The notes beneath the pieces were generated by a model, which was not told the DNA's origin, searched no databases, and saw only the letters and a list, made by a program, of their open reading frames with translations. Made by a program: the position numbers and the translations under genes. A stretch of DNA of 64,000 bases, from the NCBI GenBank assembly GCA_023460955.1, contig JAEWOH010000025.1, forward strand, positions 1 to 64,000, read 5' to 3'. The DNA is from Bacillota bacterium (GTDB taxonomy: Bacteria; Bacillota; Clostridia; Acetivibrionales; DSM-1351). Shown here in pieces: positions 1-8,330 of the stretch (within the stretch, counting starts at the first letter, position 1; each line of letters begins with the position of its first letter).

Positions 1-280
1 GAAGATGAGGGATAATATTAAAGGTGTATTTGCCAGCAGGACAACGTTGTTGCTGGACGTACACAAAATGATAGAAATTCTTAACCCAAAGATAATTGGA
101 ATGAGAAACTATTATGGATTAAAGAATGCAGGTAAACAACTTAACAAAATGGATTGGTATATCATAAAGAAGTTTACATTATGGTACAACTACAAAACAC
201 AGAATAACAGACGATATGCAGGCATTTCAAATGTCCGAAAGATTATTTACGAATGTGGATTACAAAAACTTGCAGCTTAG
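1..280 (+). CDS. ltrA: Group II intron reverse transcriptase/maturase, C-terminal part (5' end outside window)
   Basis: This is the tail of an intron-encoded reverse transcriptase/maturase, the protein that helps a group II intron splice and move. The frame is open to the left edge, so the true start lies outside the window and the Met at 5 is probably internal. The visible 91 residues match the maturase-specific X domain: a stretch around residues 27-38 reads LNPKIIGMRNYY, followed by KMDWYIIKKFTLW, a pattern shared by these proteins. The stop at 278-280 is followed at once by intron RNA domains V and VI, as expected for an ORF in domain IV. The identification is firm; the intron class cannot be decided from this fragment. 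Confidence 0.85.
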   Translation, partial: KMRDNIKGVFASRTTLLLDVHKMIEILNPKIIGMRNYYGLKNAGKQLNKMDWYIIKKFTLWYNYKTQNNRRYAGISNVRKIIYECGLQKLAA

Positions 281-307
281 TAAATGCTGAAGGAAGAAGA
301 ATATCGG

Positions 308-393
308 AAAGCCGTGTGCGAGAGAACCGCATGCACGGTTTGATGCAGGGGAAAGAGGGAAAAGGTATGAATTTTCCCTCTGACCTACTCTAC
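308..393 (+). other. Group II intron domains V-VI and 3' splice end
   Basis: About 310-343 folds as domain V: AGCCGTGTGCG pairs with CGCATGCACGGTT across a short loop. Domain VI follows as a GAGGGAAAA / TTTTCCCTC type hairpin at about 355-380. The intron most likely ends with the CTAC at 390-393, just before a T-rich downstream exon. The exact 3' splice base is a guess within a few nucleotides. Confidence 0.7.
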
Positions 394-597
394 TTTTAAT
401 GATTATTACGACTGATATTACATTTTGAATTAAGAAGTCAAATTATGTTCATAAAGACAGGGCTCTGGTTTCTTACTTGCTGTACTACATAACAGTTTTC
501 TTTCATATAATTCTAGTGATGAATTACTGATATTATTAACTTCCTGATGGAGTATCCATTAACATTATAACTGCACCTGCTGCTCATGGAGGCCTAT

Positions 598-1581
598 ATG
601 CATGAATTAGAAAGGGAACTACAAGAAAATTATGATATTAAAATAAATAGTATCAGCAATTTCAGAGATATGTTCATTGCAAATACAGACAATGGCAAAA
701 GACTGATTAAAATAACAAGTCTAAAACCCGATAGAGTTAGTTTTATTGCAGAAGTAAAAGAACATTTATACAATAACGGCTTTTGCAATATAGACAGGAC
801 CATATACACAAATTCAGGCAGTCCTTGTATAACTCTTAATGAACAGACTGTATATATATCCAACTATGTAGAAGGACGTGAATCAAACCTTGACAATCAG
901 GACGAATGCATTAAATGTGCCAGACTCCTGGCTAAGATGCACAGAGCATCAGTTGGTTTTAATCAATCTGAAGGCAGCAATCCAAGAGTAGAGCTTGGAA
1001 GACTTCCAGCGGGCTACAGAAAGCGTCTTGATGAGATAAAAAAACTGAAAAAGAACGCTGTTAAGGGTAAAATGAAGTTCGATAATCTCATGAGCAAACA
1101 TGTAGACTATTTCTATGAGCTTGGAGAAAGGGCATTATGTTTGCTTGAAACGTCTGATTACTATGACCTGGTTGAAGATGCCGAGAAAAGTAAAAACATA
1201 TCTCATCACGATTTCAATCACCATAATATATTTGTTCAGAACAATGAGATGTATCTGATTAACTTTGAGTACTGTTGTTATGATTTAAAGGTTTATGATC
1301 TGGTTAACCTACTAAGACGAAAGATGCGAAAATGTCAATGGGACATAGATGAGGCGGCAATTATAATAAATGAATACAGCAAAATCGAATCTCTTTCGGA
1401 AAGCGAGCTTGACCTAATGAAAATAATGCTTATGTTTCCACAAAAGTTCTGGAGAGTGATAAATAAGTATTATAACAGCAGAAAGGGCTGGTCCGAGCAG
1501 AATTATATAAGCAGACTGGAAGAGGTTATAGATGAGGTAAAGTATTTAAAGGATTTCCTGGAAAAGTTCAGCGCATTATAA
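598..1581 (+). CDS. CotS-family spore coat protein (aminoglycoside phosphotransferase fold)
   Basis: This 327-residue protein has the kinase-like APH fold used by the CotS/CotI/YutH spore coat proteins of Firmicutes, which are placed on the developing spore. The Brenner motif is visible as SHHDFNHHNIF (HxDxxxxN), followed by LINFEYC. The residue expected to be the metal-binding Asp of the second motif is Asn here, so ATP-dependent catalysis is doubtful. I place the start at ATG 598, because GGAGG at 588-592 lies five bases before it. The ATG at 586 overlaps that Shine-Dalgarno and has no site of its own. The gene is monocistronic. A small-molecule kinase is the alternative, but the length and C-terminal helical part fit CotS better. 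Confidence 0.75.
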   Translation: MHELERELQENYDIKINSISNFRDMFIANTDNGKRLIKITSLKPDRVSFIAEVKEHLYNNGFCNIDRTIYTNSGSPCITLNEQTVYISNYVEGRESNLDNQDECIKCARLLAKMHRASVGFNQSEGSNPRVELGRLPAGYRKRLDEIKKLKKNAVKGKMKFDNLMSKHVDYFYELGERALCLLETSDYYDLVEDAEKSKNISHHDFNHHNIFVQNNEMYLINFEYCCYDLKVYDLVNLLRRKMRKCQWDIDEAAIIINEYSKIESLSESELDLMKIMLMFPQKFWRVINKYYNSRKGWSEQNYISRLEEVIDEVKYLKDFLEKFSAL

Positions 1582-1616
1582 TTTCAGGTACGTTTTAAAG
1601 AAAAAAGCATATGAAA

Positions 1617-1671
1617 TAAAAAAGGGGGCTGTTGCTCAGTGAATAAAATCATTCATTGTGCAACAGCTCCC
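1617..1671 (-). terminator. Rho-independent terminator of the sigma/anti-sigma operon
   Basis: Arms at 1624-1644 and 1651-1671 form a nearly perfect stem of about 20 bp (one mismatch, six-base loop). On the minus strand it is followed by a T run (A-tract at 1617-1623 on the plus strand). It sits directly after the stop of the DUF4367 gene. Confidence 0.85.
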
Positions 1672-1681
1672 ATCAGTTTGC

Positions 1682-2620
1682 CTAGTCAGGCTGTGCTTCA
1701 ATAAATTCTTCAGCGATTTCTATTGCAGTATCCTTATCAATATTGTTTAAGTTTGTATCATGGATGATTTGTACAGCATAAGTTATATTATCCTGTGACC
1801 AAGCCAGACGGTAGAAATCCTCTTTAATTGTAGGTCTACTTGTCAGGCTGTCTTCGCCGGAGGGCATCCAAGGATATTCAGGATACTTTACATTTATCCA
1901 GTAACCTTTAATATCGCCAATTTTGACCTGATCTTCATTTGAATAAGTTTCTAAATTTGATTGTGTAGGCCACGAAGATATTTGAAAATACACCCCAAAT
2001 TTATGGTCAGCCCCGGTATATTTGTAAAGGCCGCTAGTTCCCCTGAAAGGGTTATAAGAGGATAGTCCGTTAAACTCTTTTTGATCTTCAATAGCGGCTT
2101 CCATCCTAGTTACAAAAAGATTTTTATCATCATAAGGAATTTCTTTACTCAACCCTAAAAAAACAATACGATCCTGTAGTTGATAACCTTCTCCGATTGA
2201 TTCAGGGTATATTATTTTGTAGCCTACAAGTTTTGAAATTTCAACATCACTTATATAACCTCGCTTAAATACAGCAGGTTGAAGATTAACTTCACTACTG
2301 GGCTTCTGAACGATTTTAACCTCGTCACCGGCTCTTTCGGTAACGAAAATCATTTTAACATTTTTTATAACATCCAGTGCTGCAGCACGCACGTCACCGG
2401 ATGTTCCAACCAGCAGTAGTGACAGTGAAAGTAAACATGCCGCAGAAACCAAAACTATTTTTTTGTAATCAAGTAGCTTCAGAATAAGAAATAGATAAAA
2501 GCTATTTTTCTTTGAATTTATCCGTTCCTCAAATTTTATATAACTGTCTTCTAACTCTGGATTAGTGATACTTATATTTTCTGATAAGGATTTCTTAATT
2601 AATGAATCCAATTCACTCAT
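1682..2620 (-). CDS. Membrane-anchored DUF4367-type protein, probable anti-sigma partner
   Basis: This 312-residue protein has a cytoplasmic N-terminal part (about residues 1-50), one membrane segment at about 53-72 (KIVLVSAACLLSLSLLLVG), and a large extracytoplasmic domain resembling DUF4367, with patterns such as IYPESIGEGY and IGDIKGYWINV. Its start overlaps the end of the ECF sigma gene by eight bases, the usual arrangement for a sigma factor and its membrane-bound regulator. I infer that it holds the sigma factor at the membrane and responds to an envelope signal. No classical zinc-binding anti-sigma motif (HxxxCxxC) is visible, so the anti-sigma role rests on context and topology. Confidence 0.65.
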   Translation of the reverse strand: MSELDSLIKKSLSENISITNPELEDSYIKFEERINSKKNSFYLFLILKLLDYKKIVLVSAACLLSLSLLLVGTSGDVRAAALDVIKNVKMIFVTERAGDEVKIVQKPSSEVNLQPAVFKRGYISDVEISKLVGYKIIYPESIGEGYQLQDRIVFLGLSKEIPYDDKNLFVTRMEAAIEDQKEFNGLSSYNPFRGTSGLYKYTGADHKFGVYFQISSWPTQSNLETYSNEDQVKIGDIKGYWINVKYPEYPWMPSGEDSLTSRPTIKEDFYRLAWSQDNITYAVQIIHDTNLNNIDKDTAIEIAEEFIEAQPD

Positions 2621-3170
2621 TTAAACCGGCCTCCTTGAATTTATTCTCGGGATTAACTGTAAAGTCAGCAAAAAGCTCTGACTGTAGAATTTTCCGTGCC
2701 TTAAAAAGTCTGGATTTTACGGTACCTTCAAAGCAGCCCAGCACCTGAGAAATTTCCTTTACTGACATCTCGTTAAAGTAGTACAGGATGAGGACTGTTC
2801 TTAAGGGTACTTTTAACGTCCTGATTCTTTTACAAATATCCAATCTACTGCAGATTTGGTCTGTATTATCACTGACTTGACTTTCAAAGTCCTCGCCCCA
2901 GGTATACCTTCGAGGGTCCTTAGCCAACCGCCAGCTCAATCTGACAACAATTCTATAAAACCAGGTATTAAAAGCTTCCGGGTTTTTAAGTCGATGTATT
3001 GAGCGGTAACAGATAATAAACGCTTCCTGGACTATATCTTCTGAAGCAGGCTTTATGCCCAGAATATTAAATGCGGTACCGTAAGCCTTCTTGTATACCT
3101 GTTTGTATAGTTCTTCAAAGCTGCCCGAATCGCCGTTCTGACACCTGAGAATAATGTCATACAGTTCCAA
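2613..3170 (-). CDS. ECF-type RNA polymerase sigma factor
   Basis: This is a sigma-70 family extracytoplasmic-function factor. Region 2 is seen around AYGTAFNILG...SEDIVQEAFIICYRSI and region 4 around LILYYFNEMSVKEISQVLG with GTVKSRLFKARKIL, the helix-turn-helix that reads the -35 element. The frame is open back to a TTG at 3188. AAGGGAG lies just inside that frame, eight bases before another TTG at 3168-3170, so I place the start there (185 residues). It overlaps the downstream membrane protein by eight bases and they form a two-gene operon. A 10-bp palindrome (TGTACGTACA) lies upstream at 3229-3238. Target genes cannot be read from the sequence. Confidence 0.85.
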   Translation of the reverse strand: MELYDIILRCQNGDSGSFEELYKQVYKKAYGTAFNILGIKPASEDIVQEAFIICYRSIHRLKNPEAFNTWFYRIVVRLSWRLAKDPRRYTWGEDFESQVSDNTDQICSRLDICKRIRTLKVPLRTVLILYYFNEMSVKEISQVLGCFEGTVKSRLFKARKILQSELFADFTVNPENKFKEAGLNE

Positions 3171-3312
3171 AAGCTCAGCTCCCTTCAAAATTACTTTATT
3201 TTATTCAACACAAATTTGTACTTGATATTGTACGTACATAATAATAGAGGCAGGATATGTAAAATTGGTTCATTTTGATAGAATATTTTATTAATTAAAA
3301 TCCTAATGCTAT

Positions 3313-3360
3313 TAAAATACAAAGTAAAATACAAAGTAAAATACAAAGTATAATACCAAG
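3313..3360. repeat. Four tandem 12-bp repeats
   Basis: TAAAATACAAAG occurs three times in a row (3313-3324, 3325-3336, 3337-3348), followed by a diverged fourth unit TATAATACCAAG (3349-3360). The array lies between the divergent-side end of the sigma operon and the fhs terminator, with no coding potential. It could be slippage-prone simple DNA or a regulator array. The rest of 3189-3440 shows nothing else clear beyond a small palindrome at 3229-3238. Confidence 0.85.
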
Positions 3361-3439
3361 TCAAAATTCAACTAGCCCATTTACATTTCAGCTTGTTTTT
3401 ATTATACCGCTAAAGCTGAATCCACGTACCGTGACAACA

Positions 3440-3483
3440 AAAATGTCCATGCAGTACTTTGGTTGACAAAGAACAACATGGAC
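3440..3483 (-). terminator. Terminator downstream of fhs
   Basis: On the minus strand GTCCATG pairs with CATGGAC (arms 3477-3483 and 3445-3451). A second inner helix, CTTTG with CAAAG, sits on top, and the structure is followed by ATTTTTG. It lies 30 bases after the fhs stop. Confidence 0.7.
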
Positions 3484-3512
3484 AACAATATTAATCGCGA
3501 TGGTATAAATTT

Positions 3513-5183
3513 TTAGAACAATCCTGTAATAACTCCATTTTCATTTATATCAATCTTTTCTGCAGCAGGAACCTTAGGTAGACCCGGCATTGTCATGATA
3601 TCTCCTGTAAGTGCTACAATGAAGCCTGCACCTGCAGATATCCTAACTTCCCTTACTGTTACGTCAAAGCCGGAGGGTCTGCCAAGCAGGGCAGGGTTAT
3701 CAGATAAGGAATACTGAGTTTTTGCCATACATATGGGCATCTTATCAAGCCCCATCTCCTCAATCTTTGATATGGACTTCTCTGCGGCAGCAGTATATAT
3801 AACATTATTACCGCCATAAATCTTGGTTACAATAGCCTTAATCTTCTCCTTTATCGGGAGAGCTGCATCATAGATAGGGGCAAATTTTGATTCAGTACTA
3901 TCGGTAAGCTCAACCAGCTTTTCAGCCAGCTCTTCTCCGCCTTCTCCACCCTTGAGGAACACGTCGGAAAAGGCAACCTTTGCTCCCAAGGCAGCGCATC
4001 TGTCGCGAACAAGCTGAATTTCTGCATCTGTATCGGTATCAAAATGATTAATTGCTACCAGTACCGGTACACCAAACTGTTTCAGGTTTTCTATGTGCTT
4101 TTCAACATTTGCCAAGCCCTGGGAAAGTGCAGAAATATTTTCTTCTTTAAGATTTTCCTTTTTAACACCGCCGTTGTATTTCAGCGCCCTGATAGTAGCA
4201 ACCAGAACAACTGCGTCAGGTTTGAAGCCTGCAAAGCGGCACTTAATGTCAAAGAACTTTTCAGCCCCGAGATCGGCGCCAAAGCCTGCTTCAGTTATAA
4301 CATAATCGGCTAGCTTTAAGGCATACTTTGTAGCAGTGATACTGTTGCAACCGTGGGCGATGTTGGCAAAGGGTCCTCCGTGCATTATGGCGGGAGTGCC
4401 TTCAAGAGTCTGAACCAGATTTGGCTTTATGGCGTCCTTCAATAAAAGCGTCATAGCGCCGTCTACTTTCAGATCCCGGGCAGTAACCGGTTGTCCCTCA
4501 TAGTTGTACCCGATAATAACTCTGCCAAGGCGCTGTTTAAGGTCAGTGATGTCGGACGCCAGGCACAATATAGCCATTATCTCGGAAGCAACAGTAATGT
4601 TAAAGCCGTCCTCTCTCGGAACGCCGTTCATTTTACCACCTAGTCCAACTATAACATTTCGAAGAGCTCTGTCATTCATATCCATACAGCGCTTCCAGAC
4701 AATCTGTCTCGGATCAATGTTAAGAGAATTACCTTGTTGTAAATGGTTATCAATAGTTGCTGACAGAAGATTATTTGCGGCAGTAATCGCATGCATGTCG
4801 CCGGTAAAATGAAGATTTATATCTTCCATTGGAACTACCTGTGCGTAACCTCCTCCTGCAGCACCGCCCTTAATACCCATAACAGGTCCAAGTGATGGTT
4901 CTCTTAATGCTATAACTGCCTTTTTACCAATCCTGGACATAGCCTGTCCCAGTCCTACAGTAGTGGTGGTTTTACCTTCACCAGCGGGAGTAGGATTTAT
5001 AGCTGTAACAAGGACCAGTTTACCGTCCTTGTTATTTTTAACCTTGTTCCACAACCCCTCTGAGAGTTTGGCCTTATAGTTACCGTAATACTCCAAATCC
5101 TCCTCGGCGATTCCAAGTTTCTCAGCAATTTTCCGTATGTGCAGCATTTTACAATTTTGGGCAATTTGAATATCAGTAAGCAA
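3513..5183 (-). CDS. fhs: Formate--tetrahydrofolate ligase
   Basis: Makes 10-formyl-tetrahydrofolate from formate, THF and ATP in the cytoplasm. It feeds purine synthesis and one-carbon flow and is a Wood-Ljungdahl methyl-branch enzyme in acetogens. The nucleotide-binding motif TPAGEGKTTTT is at about residues 65-75, and long family-typical blocks (EPSLGPVMGIKGGAAGGGY, HGGPFANIAHGC) are intact. The frame is open to 5267, but the real start is almost certainly TTG 5183: GGAAGGAG lies seven bases before it and the resulting 556 residues equal the usual family length, beginning MLTDIQIAQ. The gene appears monocistronic with its own terminator. I saw no riboswitch in the AT-rich 5184-5561 gap. 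Confidence 0.97.
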   Translation of the reverse strand: MLTDIQIAQNCKMLHIRKIAEKLGIAEEDLEYYGNYKAKLSEGLWNKVKNNKDGKLVLVTAINPTPAGEGKTTTTVGLGQAMSRIGKKAVIALREPSLGPVMGIKGGAAGGGYAQVVPMEDINLHFTGDMHAITAANNLLSATIDNHLQQGNSLNIDPRQIVWKRCMDMNDRALRNVIVGLGGKMNGVPREDGFNITVASEIMAILCLASDITDLKQRLGRVIIGYNYEGQPVTARDLKVDGAMTLLLKDAIKPNLVQTLEGTPAIMHGGPFANIAHGCNSITATKYALKLADYVITEAGFGADLGAEKFFDIKCRFAGFKPDAVVLVATIRALKYNGGVKKENLKEENISALSQGLANVEKHIENLKQFGVPVLVAINHFDTDTDAEIQLVRDRCAALGAKVAFSDVFLKGGEGGEELAEKLVELTDSTESKFAPIYDAALPIKEKIKAIVTKIYGGNNVIYTAAAEKSISKIEEMGLDKMPICMAKTQYSLSDNPALLGRPSGFDVTVREVRISAGAGFIVALTGDIMTMPGLPKVPAAEKIDINENGVITGLF

Positions 5184-5561
5184 TGTTTTTCTCCTTCCTG
5201 AAACTAAATAATTAATATTTATAAATTGAGTAAAGGTTATACTAATAAAGACTAAACAAATTAACAAAGTATCATATGCAACTAAAATTAATATATATTA
5301 AGAAATATATATATCGAATTATACACCAACAACTGCCAAACTTCAAAGAAATTAAAGAACGGAACCCTACAAATAAAAGAAACGGAAGTTACTTAATATG
5401 GTACAGTTAAATCATACTAAGAATTTAAACCCAACCTAAAGCACAAAGTGTTTAAAAACAGCATAAAATATAATATAAAAATTTTTGAATTTTTTGGATA
5501 CATACATAAAACATAATAAATTCAAAAGTTGGCATACTAAACTATGAGGGGAAGGCAATTT

Positions 5562-5735
5562 ATGCAACAAATTGAAATAGGTAGCCTGGTATATAGAAAG
5601 TCTTACCAAAAGGATGTGTTATTCAGGGTAACAGACATAAAATATATAAATGGCAAAAAAGTTATAATTTTAAAGGGCGTAAATGTCAGGTTGATTGCGG
5701 ACGCAGAAGAAGAAGATCTTGATATAAAACTTTAG
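5562..5735 (+). CDS. YabG N-terminal domain stub (truncated sporulation protease)
   Basis: This 57-residue protein reads MQQIEIGSLVYRKSYQ, then VLFRVTDI and ILKGVNVRLIADAEEEDLD. It matches only the first quarter of YabG, the sporulation-specific protease that processes spore coat proteins. YabG is normally about 290 residues, and the peptidase part is absent: after the TAA at 5733 the next 150 bases have no coding character. The start is ATG 5562; the purine-rich GAGGGGAAGG just before it is the ribosome binding site and overlaps an unused ATG at 5544. Its position immediately upstream of veg is the conserved yabG-veg order, so I read it as a relic or a free-standing N-terminal domain. Confidence 0.65.
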   Translation: MQQIEIGSLVYRKSYQKDVLFRVTDIKYINGKKVIILKGVNVRLIADAEEEDLDIKL

Positions 5736-5880
5736 GACAAACACTACAATACCCGATTACTCAAATTTAATTTCCCGAGTATTTTCATTTATCGTGGACT
5801 ATTTTGGAAATAATTATTGCAATATTTTACTTAAACCCCTTATTTTTGGGCAATATAGGCATTAAAACGCAAAAAAGTGC

Positions 5881-5909
5881 TTGACATAGATGCAATACGC
5901 TTGTATAAT
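5881..5909 (+). promoter_or_regulatory. Perfect consensus sigma-A promoter 1 of veg
   Basis: TTGACA at 5881-5886, a spacer of exactly 17 bases, and TATAAT at 5904-5909. Both hexamers match the vegetative consensus without mismatch. Confidence 0.9.
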
Positions 5910-5918
5910 ATAATATTT

Positions 5919-5947
5919 TTGACAAGCCGACACATTTATGCTATAAT
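5919..5947 (+). promoter_or_regulatory. Perfect consensus sigma-A promoter 2 of veg
   Basis: TTGACA at 5919-5924, again 17 bases, and TATAAT at 5942-5947, starting 38 bases downstream of promoter 1. Transcription would start near 5954, about 20 bases before the veg start codon. Confidence 0.9.
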
Positions 5948-5974
5948 TAATTAAACTGATGATGAGGTGATAGC

Positions 5975-6241
5975 ATGATAGATCGAGGAGAACTCTTTCA
6001 AATAAAGAGGGACATAGAGGGTTGTATAGGTGAAAAAGTACAACTCAGGGCAAATAAAGGTCGTAAAAAATCTTTTATTAGAGAAGGTGTTCTGGAAAAT
6101 ACTTATCCAAGTATTTTTGTAGTAAAGTTTGAGAACGAATACGATAATACCAGAAGAGTTTCATATAGCTACACTGATATACTGACAAAGGCAGTTGAAT
6201 TAGTTGTATACAAGGATGATAAAAAAATCCAAGTATGTTAG
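5975..6241 (+). CDS. veg: Veg protein
   Basis: Veg is a small (88 residues) cytoplasmic protein of Firmicutes. In Bacillus subtilis it is very strongly transcribed and has been linked to biofilm matrix expression and spore outgrowth. Family features visible are the basic block ANKGRKKSFIREGVLENTYPSIFVV-like core (about residues 26-50) and the C-terminal SYSYTDILTKAVEL. GAGGTGA precedes the ATG. It sits between the yabG stub and sipL, as in related genomes, and is driven by two tandem consensus promoters, so high vegetative expression is expected. A hairpin terminator follows at about 6335-6360. Confidence 0.92.
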   Translation: MIDRGELFQIKRDIEGCIGEKVQLRANKGRKKSFIREGVLENTYPSIFVVKFENEYDNTRRVSYSYTDILTKAVELVVYKDDKKIQVC

Positions 6242-6330
6242 GCTTGTTGGAAAATCTCTTTTGGAGAAAGTTAAAGACGCTTTCTGAGAAAACTTAATAA
6301 TATACTAAACCTGTTTTTTAGGGTTTGCAA

Positions 6331-6360
6331 AAAAGGTCATTTTTATAAATGACTTTTTTG
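6331..6360 (+). terminator. Terminator after veg
   Basis: GTCATTT at 6336-6342 pairs with AAATGAC at 6347-6353 and is followed by six T. A weaker hairpin with a T tract follows at about 6395-6427. Nothing coding is visible in 6242-6538. Confidence 0.8.
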
Positions 6361-6429
6361 TTTTTCTTTTGTTTGTCAGGCTGAAGAATGGTAAAGAGAG
6401 GGATTTCGTAAAGAAGTCTCTTTTTTTAC

Positions 6430-6458
6430 GCATATTATTTATGAACTACTAATATATA
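6430..6458 (+). promoter_or_regulatory. Possible sigma-E-type promoter of sipL
   Basis: GCATATT at 6430-6436 fits the -35 consensus of mother-cell sigma-E exactly. An AT-rich stretch 14 bases later (6451-6458) matches the -10 consensus only about half. Offered because sipL is sigma-E controlled in Clostridioides difficile; the sequence evidence alone is weak. Confidence 0.25.
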
Positions 6459-6538
6459 TAACATAGCAGAATTCTTGATTAACAGATTTAACTTGATAAT
6501 TAAAGATGTATTATTTCAAATAAGGGGAGGATGGAGAA

Positions 6539-8107
6539 ATGTCTCTGGAATTGGTAAAAGAGGCCTTTAGGGTAAATAATTTATTAGGTGAGGATACAAT
6601 TCAGGAAGTTATCGAAAATGACATAATAGTACCGGACACTAAACCGGACATTGCCAGAGTGCTTCTTCTAGACGGAGATGTTTTTGTTACTGGCTGTGAT
6701 ACAGGAACTGACAGAGTAGTTACCTCAGGCTGCGTTGTATGTAAAATCCTTTATATTTCTGATGACGAAGCCAGAAGTGTAAAGAGTATACTATCAAATA
6801 TACCCTTTTCCTACACCATTGATGTTCCCGGTGTAAGAAGTGGTATGAAGTGCAAGACGAAGGGTATGTTGGAACACTTGGATTACAATTTGTTAAATGG
6901 AAGAAAGATAAATGTAAAAGCAATTTTATCTTTAAACTGTAAGGCAAATGAAGAAATAGAAAAGGAATATAGTGCTAATGTTTCCGGTCTTGATGATGTA
7001 CAGGTTTTAAAGGATAATTTTTTACTTAACTCCTACCTTGGGAGTAACAAAGTCAACTATGTTATAAAAGAGGATATGGAGCTGCCCTCCAGCAAGCCAT
7101 CTATTGGAGAGATACTAAAAAGCGATGTAAAGATAACAGGTAAGGATTATAAGATAACAGAAGGAAAAGTTATAGTAAAAGGTGATGTAGCGGTAGCTAC
7201 GCTTTATACAGCCGATGATGAAAACAGAAGCCTCCAATATGTAGAGAATGAGGTTGCATTTACACAGTTTATAGATTTGGACGGCGTTAATGAAGATACA
7301 ATGGTTGACGTCGATTATGATCTGATAGATTATAAAATTGATGCCGTTGAAGACGCTGATGGGGAATTGAGAAATATTAGAGCCGATGTAAATCTGAATA
7401 TCTATGTAGAAGGTACAAACACAAAAACTGCCGAGGTAATGGCAGATGCATACAGCCCAAAAGCAAAAATATTGCTTGAAAAGAATGATATGGAGCTAGA
7501 CGAATTGTTTGCAGAGAACAGAAGCCAGATTGTAATAAAGGATGTTGTTAATCTGGCGGATTACTCACCGGATGTTTCTGAAATATTTAATGTAATGTCC
7601 AGATATAATACCTCTGATATAAGAATTGAGGACGAAAAAGTTGTAATAGAGGGCTCGGTGCAAAATAATCTGCTATATATGGCAAACAATGATGAACAAC
7701 CATTATTCTGCTGTAAAAAGGATATTCCTTTTAAGCATGATATAGAAATAAAGGGTATTAATAAAAACATGAAACCAAATGTTTCGCTTGAGTTAGAGCA
7801 TAGTAATTATAGTATGATTACCTCCGATCAGGTCGAAATACGAGTTGTTATCGGTGTAAATACAAAAGTTGATTCAAAGAAAAAAATACCTGTAATAAAT
7901 AAAGTTAACGAAGGAATGCTGGACGAAAAGAAAATGCAATCCATGCCGAGTGTAGTTATATATATTACACAGCCCGGGGACAGTTTGTGGAAAATTGCAA
8001 AGAAATACGGAACAACTGTGGATATATTAATTAAAATAAATAACATGTCAGATAGAGATGTATTAACTGTAGGACAACAGATACTTGTTTTAAAAAGAGC
8101 AGTATAG
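6539..8107 (+). CDS. sipL: SipL-like spore morphogenesis protein (SPOCS/DUF3794 repeats plus LysM)
   Basis: This 522-residue protein has three SPOCS (DUF3794) repeats, at roughly residues 25-130, 180-290 and 335-435, each introduced by a pattern like EVIENDIIVPDTKPDI. A single C-terminal LysM domain follows at about 475-520, with QPGDSLWKIAKKYGTTVD and VGQQILVL. This is the architecture of C. difficile SipL, which binds the SpoIVA ATPase through LysM and is needed to encase the forespore with coat. Its place between veg and ispE also fits. The start has a strong GGGGAGG. It has its own terminator at 8133-8162. Expression is expected only in the mother cell. Confidence 0.8.
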   Translation: MSLELVKEAFRVNNLLGEDTIQEVIENDIIVPDTKPDIARVLLLDGDVFVTGCDTGTDRVVTSGCVVCKILYISDDEARSVKSILSNIPFSYTIDVPGVRSGMKCKTKGMLEHLDYNLLNGRKINVKAILSLNCKANEEIEKEYSANVSGLDDVQVLKDNFLLNSYLGSNKVNYVIKEDMELPSSKPSIGEILKSDVKITGKDYKITEGKVIVKGDVAVATLYTADDENRSLQYVENEVAFTQFIDLDGVNEDTMVDVDYDLIDYKIDAVEDADGELRNIRADVNLNIYVEGTNTKTAEVMADAYSPKAKILLEKNDMELDELFAENRSQIVIKDVVNLADYSPDVSEIFNVMSRYNTSDIRIEDEKVVIEGSVQNNLLYMANNDEQPLFCCKKDIPFKHDIEIKGINKNMKPNVSLELEHSNYSMITSDQVEIRVVIGVNTKVDSKKKIPVINKVNEGMLDEKKMQSMPSVVIYITQPGDSLWKIAKKYGTTVDILIKINNMSDRDVLTVGQQILVLKRAV

Positions 8108-8132
8108 TCAAACCACATAAAAATACTAAGCG

Positions 8133-8162
8133 GGATGCCTGATAAAACAGGTATCCTTTTTT
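8133..8162 (+). terminator. Terminator after sipL
   Basis: GGATGCCTG (8133-8141) pairs with CAGGTATCC (8148-8156) with one G-T pair, followed by six T. Confidence 0.85.
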
Positions 8163-8267
8163 GTTATTCATGGTTTAAATGTAACAGACTTACATTTAAA
8201 ATTGTACTAAAATACGGTAAACTATGTTGCTATATTCCTTTGGAAGTACTATCACTATTGATTCTTG

Positions 8268-8296
8268 TTGATATTAGATTGTATATTGTATATAAT
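8268..8296 (+). promoter_or_regulatory. Vegetative promoter of ispE
   Basis: TTGATA at 8268-8273, a 17-base spacer and TATAAT at 8291-8296, 35 bases before the ispE start. Five of six bases match at -35 and six of six at -10. Confidence 0.75.
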
Positions 8297-8330
8297 GTAC
8301 CTAAACTAATTTGTTTAAGGAAGAGAATTA

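Noticed and set aside
3319..3360. CRISPR-like array
   Set aside because: Units are 12 bases, directly abutting, with no spacers and no cas genes in the window.
5184..5543. Riboswitch or clear promoter upstream of fhs
   Set aside because: The region is AT-rich with only poor matches to -10 and -35 elements and no recognisable conserved RNA motif.
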